Shown here one piece after another: positions 8,846 to 16,613 of a DNA stretch of 64,000 nucleotides; position 1 is the first letter of the stretch, and each line of letters starts with the position of its first letter. The position numbers were made by a program, and so were the translations under genes. The notes beneath the pieces are model-generated. The model searched no databases, was not told the origin of the DNA, and worked only from the letters and a program-made list of their open reading frames with translations. Origin of the DNA: a bacterium (GTDB taxonomy: Bacteria > Bacillota > Clostridia > Lachnospirales > Lachnospiraceae); assembly GCA_030539495.1 (NCBI GenBank), contig JAUNRX010000002.1, positions 32,740 to 96,739 on the forward strand, given 5' to 3'.

Positions 8846-11125
8846 CTAGTAAAACCTTATATCCACATGAACATTAAATTGGAGGGCTTTTATAAAGCCT
8901 AACTGGTTGTCTTTGTAGAATTTGTAAAGTTCGGCATTTTTATACCTAGATAATCGAAAAATATTTAAATAATCGATTTCTTTTCTTGTAACGACTTCTG
9001 TCAGCTGGGCTGTCATCTTGTCTTTCAATAGTTTATCCACGATCTGATGAATTTCATTATAAATCTTTTCCTTTTCCTCGGTCGATTTGGAAGCATACTC
9101 TTCCATTCCCTTCTCTACCGTTCCGGTTGCCTGAAGATAATAGTTATACATCGGCTTTCCATTTTGAACCGTGATCGATTTATTATTATGAAGCTCATTT
9201 AAGCGTATCACATAGTCATCATATTTAGATCCATTATGAATAAATATCCGGCTATTTTCACCATACCCACTTAATAAATCCGTTGTAACAACATCATCAC
9301 CGGTAATGACGTCTCGAAGATGAGAATCTTCTACAAGTCCAATACCATCAATGACCAATGTCTTATTTTGTATTGTTAAAAGTGGAATCTGCATTGCCTC
9401 ATCCGTATTATTCTTTTCATTAATCAGACTTCCCAATGAAATTTCCTCTTTTTCACTGGATGCCAGATTGTTCTTATACAGACGGTCCAAATAATCACCA
9501 ATGCCATTTTCCACATTTTTATTAAAATCTATAATCTGCTTTACATCACCTTCGACAAGGAAGACATACGTGTTTTTCGATATCTCATAGTTGTTCTCAA
9601 CATAATTGATAAACTGTTTGTACACGGTTGCATTTTCAAGTAAGCCTTTTCCAACAATGATTGCTTTCAAATGGCTATAATCCAGTTTCTTTGGAGCAGA
9701 TAGCTTATACTGTTCCTCAATCGTATAGAAATCCGTACCACTAAAAGTGCGGAGCAGCTTATCACTATCTGTGGAGCCTTGATCTGAGATTGCCGCCAAG
9801 TCTGGCAAAATATAATAAGCGGTCAATTCGTTATTTACATAGTCTACTCCTAGCGCCTGCACAAATTCACGATCCTGAATTTCTACTGCCTTACTGCAGG
9901 AAGTCATTGACATCAATACAACCACTAACGCTCCAAATATAGATAGTTTTTTCGCTGCCTTTACTGCACGTTCCTTCATTGCCTTTGGATGCTCCTCCTG
10001 ACTGGAGCCTGGCTTCGGCTTTACCGCTCCTCGAATTCTGTCTACTAAAAGAATAATAATTGGAATAATAAAGCTTTGTGGTAGGCCAATCCAAGTAATA
10101 TAGCGCATATAGTATTCATAGTATTGTTCCACATCCATTGGAATTACACTCGCAATAATTGCGATCACAACGATTAATGGCATAAGATATAATTTATTGT
10201 CGATACGGAACATTCTTTTCATCATCGTACAGATATAATATAAAAATGCACTTAAAATACTAAAGATACTAATCAGCCACAAACCAAGGATTAAGGAATC
10301 CTGTCGATTAAGCAAGGTCCATGGAATTTTAATTAACTGCAAGATCATAACACTAGACCAAATCTTGGATGCTGCCGCATTATCTCCTACTAAGCCTACC
10401 GTCAGTACATAATAAAGTAATGAAAATACAAATACAATAATTAGGCCTTGAAGGCTATAGGAGAAAATTGAACTAATCGTGGAACGTTCCTTATGGTCTG
10501 GTGCGATATAATGCTTAATAAATAATAGTAATTCTAACGCGTTAAAGATTAAAAAGAAACTAAATCCACCATAAATCGAGTTTATTGGTGCTGCTGTAAA
10601 AATCGGCGTTACATTGGCAAGATCCACATCCTTTAATCCTAACAATAAAAGCAAAAAGATAGGAACAAGGACAATAAAATAAAGAACCTCTGAAAATCTT
10701 GCCCTGACTTCTGCTCCCTTTACGCCTAGATAGCCTGCTGCAATCAGCATAGGTATCGCAATGGTCAAGGTAGTATATCCTGGAAGCAATGCGTCTCGAA
10801 TTACCTCAGTAAAAATCCTTGTGACCATAGCAATTGACGTAAAAAACTTAAAGATATATAGTATGCACACGATAAATGTGAGTACTCTTCCAATTGTCTT
10901 TGTTGAAAATTCTAAATAACTTCCCTTTATATTTTTCATAAAGAAAAGAAGAATGAGTAAATATACGATTACTAACACTGCGCCAAAAAGCAGGGCAGGA
11001 ATACCGTCGTATCCGGTATCTGTTGTAATGATATATGGCACGACCAGGCTGACCACGCCAAATAAATCAAAGACAAGTAATCGTTTTAGCTGGCGTAATG
11101 TGATTTTCTTATTCTCTGAATACAT
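8846..11125 (-). CDS. Spore germination protein: fused GerB-type transporter and GerC-type lipoprotein
   Basis: 759 aa combining two receptor subunits that are normally separate. Residues 1 to about 365 are a GerKB/GerAB-type APC-superfamily permease with about ten transmembrane helices. Residues about 383-759 are a Ger(x)C-type domain, beginning with a full lipoprotein signal (n-region KERAVKAAKK, hydrophobic core, lipobox MTSC with Cys410). The junction is in frame and unbroken. An internal ATG at 9979 has AGGAGG 14 bases upstream (9994-9999), so a free GerC lipoprotein could also be made. The ATG at 11125 begins 2 bases after the GerA stop codon. Germinant receptors sit in the spore inner membrane. 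Confidence 0.88.
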   Translation of the reverse strand: MYSENKKITLRQLKRLLVFDLFGVVSLVVPYIITTDTGYDGIPALLFGAVLVIVYLLILLFFMKNIKGSYLEFSTKTIGRVLTFIVCILYIFKFFTSIAMVTRIFTEVIRDALLPGYTTLTIAIPMLIAAGYLGVKGAEVRARFSEVLYFIVLVPIFLLLLLGLKDVDLANVTPIFTAAPINSIYGGFSFFLIFNALELLLFIKHYIAPDHKERSTISSIFSYSLQGLIIVFVFSLLYYVLTVGLVGDNAAASKIWSSVMILQLIKIPWTLLNRQDSLILGLWLISIFSILSAFLYYICTMMKRMFRIDNKLYLMPLIVVIAIIASVIPMDVEQYYEYYMRYITWIGLPQSFIIPIIILLVDRIRGAVKPKPGSSQEEHPKAMKERAVKAAKKLSIFGALVVVLMSMTSCSKAVEIQDREFVQALGVDYVNNELTAYYILPDLAAISDQGSTDSDKLLRTFSGTDFYTIEEQYKLSAPKKLDYSHLKAIIVGKGLLENATVYKQFINYVENNYEISKNTYVFLVEGDVKQIIDFNKNVENGIGDYLDRLYKNNLASSEKEEISLGSLINEKNNTDEAMQIPLLTIQNKTLVIDGIGLVEDSHLRDVITGDDVVTTDLLSGYGENSRIFIHNGSKYDDYVIRLNELHNNKSITVQNGKPMYNYYLQATGTVEKGMEEYASKSTEEKEKIYNEIHQIVDKLLKDKMTAQLTEVVTRKEIDYLNIFRLSRYKNAELYKFYKDNQLGFIKALQFNVHVDIRFY

Positions 11126-11127
11126 AG

Positions 11128-12675
11128 TTATCGTCCTTGATTTTTCATATTTTTATTTTTGTCTTTTTCCATAAGAAGGCGTCTACGTTCCCCTGATTTT
11201 GCAAAGGATGGACGTATCTTAAGCTTGTTGATCGGCGCCTTGATAATCGAGTCTTTATACTCTTCACTTCCATCAATGGAACCTGCAACAAATGGCTTCA
11301 GATATGGTGTTCCAAAGCTTGTAAGGCTGCATAGATGAATAAACAGCAATACGATTCCTAGGATAAATCCATAGAGTCCTAATGCTGCGGACAAGAAAAT
11401 AATCATATAACGGATTAATCGAAATGCTGCGGAGAATGCTTCATTTGGAATGGTAAATGCAGTAATCGCCGTTAATGCCACTACAATTACAACCATAGGG
11501 CTTGCCAAGTTTGCATTGACTGCAGCATCACCGATAATCAATCCACCAACAATACCAATCGTATTTCCCATAGGTCCCGGAAGCCTGATCCCAGCCTCTA
11601 ACAACAATTCGAAGGCGACTTCCATAATGATGACTTCAAGTAAAATAGAAAATGGAACCCCTTCCCTGGCAGACGCAAAACTAAGTGCCAGACTAGAGGA
11701 AACCAGTTCTGCCTGAAAGTTTACAATCGTAATATAAAGTCCCGGAAGAGCTACTGCAATAAAAGAAGCCACATAACGAAGTATTCTTGCAAACGTTGCG
11801 ACTTCCCATCTGCTATAATAATCATCCGACGCCTGATAAAATGCATTTAGCGTCGTTGGAAGCAATAAGACCATCGGCGAGTTGTCAACAATCAGGCATA
11901 CCCGTCCTTCTGTTAATGCACTGGCCGCCTTGTCGGGTCGCTCCGTATACTGAAACTCTGGAAATGGCGAGTAATGGTTTCGTTCGGTCAGCTGTTCTAG
12001 CATGCCGCTGTCAAAGATTCCATCTACTACGAAATTATCCAGTCTGCTTTTGATATCTTCCACCACTTCGGGTTTTACAATATCATCAATATAAACAATG
12101 GCTACATCCGTCTTTGTCCTTGTTCCAACTTTCAGCTGTACCATTTTCATTCTTGGATCTTTAATCCGCTTACGCAATAATACACGGTTAATAAACAAGC
12201 CTTCACTAAAGCTTTCATTGGAACCTCGAACGGTCACCTCATTGGTCGTCGATTGAACTCCACGGTTTGCCATGCCTCGAATAGAAATAGTAAGTGCTTT
12301 TTCAAATCCGTCCACGAAAATTGCAGTATCACCGGAAGTTACTTTGTCTACTGCCTGCTGCATATCGGTTATTTCTGCCTTATCAGCAGAACGGAGGCCT
12401 TTATCTTTTACGTACTCAAACTTGTTCTCTTCTGGCATGTCATCCATCTTATACATTAAGTAGCGAAGGGTGTCATCTTCCAAAAGCTGCTTATTTATCA
12501 TGTTATCAATGTACACAAAATAAATGTCGACGGTATTTTTGCCGCCGATGGTAAACCTTCTCTTAACAACGTCACCACAGTCTTGAAACAACTCATCAAC
12601 AATCTTAATGTTTGCATCCAGACTTTTATCAATCTTGGCAGTGATTTCACCTAAATCATTGTAAAGCTTTTGCAT
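11128..12675 (-). CDS. Spore germination receptor subunit A (GerA/GerKA family)
   Basis: 515-aa GerA-family protein. The N-terminal cytoplasmic domain (about 1-280) is followed by a membrane domain with the family signatures PFPEFQYTERPD, GRVCLIVDNSP, LPGLYITIVNFQ, EAGIRLPGPMG and GLIIGDAAVNA, and LTSFGTPYL near the C-terminus. It works with the B and C subunits encoded in the next gene to sense germinants in the spore inner membrane. The ATG at 12675 follows a GGTGATG-type ribosome binding site. A sigma-G-like promoter lies 39 to 67 bp upstream. Confidence 0.93.
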   Translation of the reverse strand: MQKLYNDLGEITAKIDKSLDANIKIVDELFQDCGDVVKRRFTIGGKNTVDIYFVYIDNMINKQLLEDDTLRYLMYKMDDMPEENKFEYVKDKGLRSADKAEITDMQQAVDKVTSGDTAIFVDGFEKALTISIRGMANRGVQSTTNEVTVRGSNESFSEGLFINRVLLRKRIKDPRMKMVQLKVGTRTKTDVAIVYIDDIVKPEVVEDIKSRLDNFVVDGIFDSGMLEQLTERNHYSPFPEFQYTERPDKAASALTEGRVCLIVDNSPMVLLLPTTLNAFYQASDDYYSRWEVATFARILRYVASFIAVALPGLYITIVNFQAELVSSSLALSFASAREGVPFSILLEVIIMEVAFELLLEAGIRLPGPMGNTIGIVGGLIIGDAAVNANLASPMVVIVVALTAITAFTIPNEAFSAAFRLIRYMIIFLSAALGLYGFILGIVLLFIHLCSLTSFGTPYLKPFVAGSIDGSEEYKDSIIKAPINKLKIRPSFAKSGERRRLLMEKDKNKNMKNQGR

Positions 12676-12713
12676 TTTTCATCACCTTTTTTCCATACTG
12701 TCATTATCTTTTA

Positions 12714-12742
12714 TAGTATGTCCAAAAGCCTTTATTCTATTA
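12714..12742 (-). promoter_or_regulatory. Putative sigma-G-type promoter for the germination operon
   Basis: On the minus strand, TAATA (12742-12738), a 17-base spacer, then CATACTA (12720-12714). CATACTA matches the forespore sigma-G -10 consensus, and AATA matches the core of the -35. Germination receptor genes are typical forespore genes. The sigma assignment is inferred from the motif. Confidence 0.45.
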
Positions 12743-12872
12743 GCCTAAATTCTTCTTTTTTAGGGGGGACTGGTGCAACTGTATAACGACGAAAAGATTT
12801 CTCATTATAACCGCTGTATGGTTTCCTTCGTTTACCCGCGCCGTATCTGGGTGAGTGCATGCCTTTGAGCAT
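12732..12872 (-). CDS. Small basic protein, 46 aa (unrecognised)
   Basis: An uninterrupted small ORF from ATG 12872 to TAA 12732, in a locally GC-richer stretch. The product is rich in Lys, Arg, Pro and Tyr (for example SPRYGAGKRRKPYSGYNEK and VAPVPPKKEEF), which looks like a genuine soluble peptide rather than random AT-rich translation. The ribosome binding site is weak (AAGAAGAG about 11 bases upstream). The frame stays open about 29 codons upstream of the ATG without another canonical start, so it could also be the tail of a decayed gene. It lies directly upstream of the gerA operon and its stop overlaps the putative promoter. No family recognised. Confidence 0.45.
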   Translation of the reverse strand: MLKGMHSPRYGAGKRRKPYSGYNEKSFRRYTVAPVPPKKEEFRLIE

Positions 12873-12947
12873 CTGGAAAATTCTCTTCTTATTTTTGAAT
12901 TCTAATCTGAATATTGGGCATTTCTCTTTGCAAATTACCTATCAATT

Positions 12948-12978
12948 AAAAAAAGAGCACATACATGTACTCTTTTTT
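12948..12978. terminator. Intrinsic terminator (bidirectional form)
   Basis: AAAAAAGAG.ACA pairs with TGT.CTCTTTTTT around a short loop. On the minus strand it ends in a T-run just after the stop codon of the kinase-fusion gene at 12987. Confidence 0.85.
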
Positions 12979-12986
12979 CTGATTTA

Positions 12987-14294
12987 TTAACTTACTTTTT
13001 CAATAACTTTCTCTTGAGACTTTACTTCATTAATATAATGCTTGATAAGAGCAACGGTTTGGTCTACTCCTAGTGTGCTGACATCTAGGCAGAGATTATA
13101 GTTTTTAGATAGCCCCCAAACTCTGCCTGTGTAGTATTTGTAGTGGGTAAACCTTTTTTTGTTAAACTCTCTTACTTTCTTTAATGCAGACTCCTGGTCT
13201 AAGTGATCACGTTCCATCACTTCCTTTACCTTATAGTCCTCGCTTGCAAATAAGAAGATATTATAACAGTTTTTCATATCTTTTAAGATATAATCTGCAC
13301 AACGCCCTACAATTACGGAATTTCCTTTGGCTGCTGCCTCTTTAATAATCTTTGTTTCAATTTCATAAAGCTTGTCCAGCTTAGTTTCCTCTTCCTTAAT
13401 TGCCTGATATTGAGAGAATAGATCATATAATAAACTGTTTGTCATTGTCTGCTCTTTTGCTTCGACAAACTCTTCTGTCATATTTCCTTCTTTTGCAGTA
13501 TTTGAAATAATGCTACGATCATAATAAGTAAATCCAAGTTCTTCAGCCAACTTCTGTGCAATCTTTCGACCATTACTGCCAAACTCTCTGCTGACTGTAA
13601 TTACCATACGGTTCGTATCAAGTGTCTCCTCTTCTTCCAGAACCTCAGATTCTTCCTTGATATACGCTTCTAAAAAGGCAAGTTTACGAGATAAGAACCT
13701 AGCAACCATACCAACTAACAGTGCTGCTATGACGGTACCCTCACGTACCCCCTTAAGTTCATGGAACATTATAAAGCCAATCACCGCTGCAATAATGGTC
13801 ATAGAGGAGTCGAATACTACTTTTGTCTTACCGAAATCGGTATCAAATGTAACGCACACTGCTTTTACAAAAGACTCACCTGGCAGCATAACTACATCCG
13901 CTGCCATTTCCATATAGACACCAACTCCTAGGATTGCACATCCCACAAGAAGGGAAGCCATTTGTAATAAATATGTATCAGGTTTCATAAAACTCAATAA
14001 TTCCATCGTTAAATCAATAAACCAAGAAAATACGATAGAAACCGGTATTTGTAATAAATACTCTTTCGGAAATTTCTTTCGTAATAAGATGATCTGGATT
14101 ACGATTAAGATAATGCTCATATACAAGGTAAACATACCGAGTGTCGGCTTAAAACCAAGGCTCAATGTATATGGAATACTGGAGATTGGCGATGTTCCAA
14201 GACTTGCCTTGGTAATAAAGCTTACTCCAAACGAATTGATAAATAGTCCTACTAAAAATATAAGATATCGTTTTACAACTTCTTTCTTGCTCAC
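12987..14294 (-). CDS. YczE/YitT-type membrane protein fused to a cytidylate-kinase-like domain
   Basis: About 435 aa with two unrelated parts. Residues 1 to about 210 form five or six transmembrane helices of the YczE/YyaS/YitT type (GLFINSFGVSFITKASLGTSP). Residues about 230-435 are a cytidylate-kinase-like P-loop domain beginning MVITVSREFGSNGRKIA, with RSIISNTAKEGNM and RDHLDQESALKKVREFNKKR. An acidic linker (EEESEVLEEEETLD) joins them. I chose GTG 14294 because GGGAGG lies 7 bases upstream. ATG codons at 14309 and 14339 are in frame but lack a ribosome binding site. The kinase substrate is unknown, and the fusion suggests a membrane-tethered nucleotide enzyme. Confidence 0.85.
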   Translation of the reverse strand: MSKKEVVKRYLIFLVGLFINSFGVSFITKASLGTSPISSIPYTLSLGFKPTLGMFTLYMSIILIVIQIILLRKKFPKEYLLQIPVSIVFSWFIDLTMELLSFMKPDTYLLQMASLLVGCAILGVGVYMEMAADVVMLPGESFVKAVCVTFDTDFGKTKVVFDSSMTIIAAVIGFIMFHELKGVREGTVIAALLVGMVARFLSRKLAFLEAYIKEESEVLEEEETLDTNRMVITVSREFGSNGRKIAQKLAEELGFTYYDRSIISNTAKEGNMTEEFVEAKEQTMTNSLLYDLFSQYQAIKEEETKLDKLYEIETKIIKEAAAKGNSVIVGRCADYILKDMKNCYNIFLFASEDYKVKEVMERDHLDQESALKKVREFNKKRFTHYKYYTGRVWGLSKNYNLCLDVSTLGVDQTVALIKHYINEVKSQEKVIEKVS

Positions 14295-14433
14295 ATTAAT
14301 TCCTCCCATTTTCTGTCTTATTCCTTTGTAAGCTGTCATATTTAAAACATTTATGTAATGATATGCATAATGGGTTATTATATTCCCGAAAAACTTTTAT
14401 GTCAAATAAGCTCAATTTTCTTTCTGCTTTTTC

Positions 14434-14461
14434 TTGCATTTTTTATCCAGGCGACTATAAT
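14434..14461 (+). promoter_or_regulatory. Sigma-A-type promoter of the DMT transporter gene
   Basis: TTGCAT (14434-14439), 16-base spacer, TATAAT (14456-14461), 57 bp before the EamA gene. Confidence 0.6.
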
Positions 14462-14518
14462 AACTGTTGCAATATATAAAAATATTATTATTCGACATAA
14501 GAGGAGAGGACATATAAA

Positions 14519-15442
14519 ATGAAATTGAAACAGCGTTCAAAAGGCGTACTTTTAGTAGTGATTGCTACTATGTTATGGGGTGTCTCTGGCACTGTGGCAG
14601 AGTTCTTGTTTAAAGAACAAGGATTTAATGCAGAGTGGCTGGTAGATATACGATTATTGGCATCCGGCATATTACTTTTAGCATATGCTTCCTATAAGAA
14701 AGATACTTCGGTAAGAGAAATATGGACCTGCAAGAAAGACTGGATTTCCTTATTCGTTTTCAGTATCTTAGGAGTTGTAGGCGCCCAATATACCTATTTT
14801 GCATGCATTAGCTACAGCAATGCTGCGACGGCAACAATCTTGCAATATCTCAATCCAGTCATTATTACTTGTTTCGTAACCATTCGCATGAAAAAGCTTC
14901 CAAACAAGACCGAAATGCTCGCTATCTGTCTTGCAATCATTGGAACTGGTTTTATTATTACAAAAGGAGATCTCCATAGCCTTTCCATTTCCGGAATGGC
15001 ATTATTCTGGGGAATCTTGTCTGCATTTGCATCCGCAGTTTACACATTACAGCCAATTTCCCTTCTAAAGAAATATAGCTCCATTGCAGTGATTGGCTGG
15101 GGCATGCTGATTGGTGGAATTCTTTTTGCATTTGTAAGAGCACCATGGCAGTTTACCGGAACGATTTCTCCTGTCTCCATCCTAGGAGTACTATTTGTCG
15201 TATTATTTGGCACACTAATTGCCTTCTACTGCTACCTAGAAAGTCTGAACTATATCAAGCCAACGGAAGCAAGCATTCTTGGCTGTATTGAGCCATTATC
15301 TGCGGCCTTTTTATCGGTACTCTGGCTAAAAACTCCATTTGGCTTCTTTGATTTTACTGGAACTGCCTGCATTATCATTACGATTATGATTTTATCCCTT
15401 ACAAAAAATGAGGCTTCATTAGAGCCAATAACTCAAAATTAA
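14519..15442 (+). CDS. EamA-family (DMT) transporter
   Basis: 307-aa drug/metabolite transporter with ten predicted transmembrane helices in two EamA repeats, each about 140 aa (first at about 7-140, second at about 155-295). Typical segments are MLWGVSGTVAEFLF, SYSNAATATILQYLNPVI and CIEPLSAAFLSVLWLKTPFG. The substrate cannot be told; family members export amino acids or small metabolites. The ATG at 14519 has GAGGAGAGG about 8 bases upstream. It is the first plus-strand gene here, divergent from the kinase fusion, and precedes a cation antiporter on the same strand. Confidence 0.9.
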   Translation: MKLKQRSKGVLLVVIATMLWGVSGTVAEFLFKEQGFNAEWLVDIRLLASGILLLAYASYKKDTSVREIWTCKKDWISLFVFSILGVVGAQYTYFACISYSNAATATILQYLNPVIITCFVTIRMKKLPNKTEMLAICLAIIGTGFIITKGDLHSLSISGMALFWGILSAFASAVYTLQPISLLKKYSSIAVIGWGMLIGGILFAFVRAPWQFTGTISPVSILGVLFVVLFGTLIAFYCYLESLNYIKPTEASILGCIEPLSAAFLSVLWLKTPFGFFDFTGTACIIITIMILSLTKNEASLEPITQN

Positions 15443-15452
15443 TATTATATTT

Positions 15453-15501
15453 TACCTCCGTACTGGATAACCTAATTGCTAGATTATTCTAATCGGAGGT
15501 A
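15453..15501 (+). promoter_or_regulatory. Hairpin that can hide the ribosome binding site of the cation antiporter gene
   Basis: TACCTCCG (15453-15460) is a perfect complement of CGGAGGTA (15494-15501), which contains the Shine-Dalgarno sequence 5 bases before the antiporter start codon. If paired, the ribosome binding site is masked. It may be a translational switch or coupling device. Confidence 0.5.
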
Positions 15502-15506
15502 TTTTT

Positions 15507-16553
15507 ATGAAATTCTTAAAATATATGCTGATCTTTATTCCAGTAAGCTTTGCAGCAAAATTTATGGGTGCTTCTGGAACCATTATGTTTATCCTGTCGT
15601 GCCTGTCCATTATCCCGCTAGCCGGTCTTATGGGTGAAGGAACGGAGGAGATTTCCTTCTATTCCGGCCCCAAAATTGGTGGCTTTTTAAATGGTACGTT
15701 TGGCAATGCGACGGAACTGATCATCTCCTTCTTTGCCCTAAAAGAAGGCCTGTTTGAAGTTGTAAAGTCCTCCATCGCAGGCGCAGTCATTGGAAATGTA
15801 CTTCTCGTTGTAGGTGCCAGCATGCTCGCTGGCGGCCTGAAGTTTAAGACGCAAAAGTTTAATCCGAAAGTAACCCAGGTAACTTCAAGCATGCTGCTCT
15901 TTGCAGTAATTGGCTTATGTATTCCGGCCCTCTTTACCCATACAGTTGACCCAGCCCTGCTAAATACAAGATATGAAGGACTAAGTATCTTTGTGGCAGC
16001 CGTTTTAATTATCATCTATGCCCTAAGCCTGCTGTTCTCCTTCAGTACGCATAAGGAACTCTACGCAGTATCTGATCATTCCGAAGAAGGCACTGCAAAA
16101 TGGTCCTTAAAGAAGGCGATTGCAGTCTTAGTTGCTGCAACTGTCCTAATCGCCATTGAAAGTGAATTCTTAGTAGGTGGCATTGAGTCCATTACAGAAA
16201 GTCTTGGATGGAGTGAATTCTTCGTGGGCATCATTCTAATTCCTATTATCGGAAATGCAGCAGAGCACAGTACTGCAATCGTTATGGCTCGTAAAGATAA
16301 GATGGATGTTGCTTTGGAAATTGCCCTAGGTTCTAGCTTGCAGGTCATTCTATTTGTTGCACCAGTTTTGATCTTTATCAGCCTGATCTTTACTCCTATG
16401 AGTATTATCTTCAATGAGTTTGAGTTAATCGCATTAATTGCCTCCGTCCTAATTGCAAATAATGTCTCTCAAGATGCGGAATCAAACTGGTTAGAAGGCG
16501 TACAGTTACTTGCCGTGTACCTGATTATTGCGGCTTCGTTCTTTATTATTTAG
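15507..16553 (+). CDS. Calcium/proton (cation) antiporter, CaCA family
   Basis: 348-aa membrane exchanger of the CaxA/VCX1 type that moves Ca2+ or a related divalent cation out in exchange for protons. Both inverted alpha-repeats are present: GGFLNGTFGNATELIISFFALKEG in the first half (about residue 55) and PIIGNAAEHSTAIVMARKDK in the second (about 245), each carrying the acidic residue (Glu) that binds cation. About eleven transmembrane helices are predicted. The ATG at 15507 has CGGAGG 7 bases upstream. That site lies inside an inverted repeat, suggesting controlled translation. Confidence 0.93.
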   Translation: MKFLKYMLIFIPVSFAAKFMGASGTIMFILSCLSIIPLAGLMGEGTEEISFYSGPKIGGFLNGTFGNATELIISFFALKEGLFEVVKSSIAGAVIGNVLLVVGASMLAGGLKFKTQKFNPKVTQVTSSMLLFAVIGLCIPALFTHTVDPALLNTRYEGLSIFVAAVLIIIYALSLLFSFSTHKELYAVSDHSEEGTAKWSLKKAIAVLVAATVLIAIESEFLVGGIESITESLGWSEFFVGIILIPIIGNAAEHSTAIVMARKDKMDVALEIALGSSLQVILFVAPVLIFISLIFTPMSIIFNEFELIALIASVLIANNVSQDAESNWLEGVQLLAVYLIIAASFFII

Positions 16554-16565
16554 ATACTAAATAAT

Positions 16566-16613
16566 AAAACATCCTAGTGTGTTATATAAGTTGTACACAC
16601 TAGGATGTTTTTA
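16566..16613. terminator. Bidirectional intrinsic terminator between convergent genes
   Basis: AACATCCTAGTGTG pairs with CACACTAGGATGTT around a 14-base loop, with T-rich flanks in both directions. It serves the antiporter gene (plus) and the ABC-F gene (minus). Confidence 0.9.

Noticed and set aside
12770-12872. Possible riboswitch upstream of gerA
   Set aside because: The GC-richer stretch is better explained by a small protein-coding frame, and I could not match it to a known riboswitch consensus.
15443-15506. Mn2+ (yybP-ykoY) riboswitch before the cation antiporter
   Set aside because: The 64-bp leader is too short and lacks the conserved loop sequences; only a simple hairpin is present.
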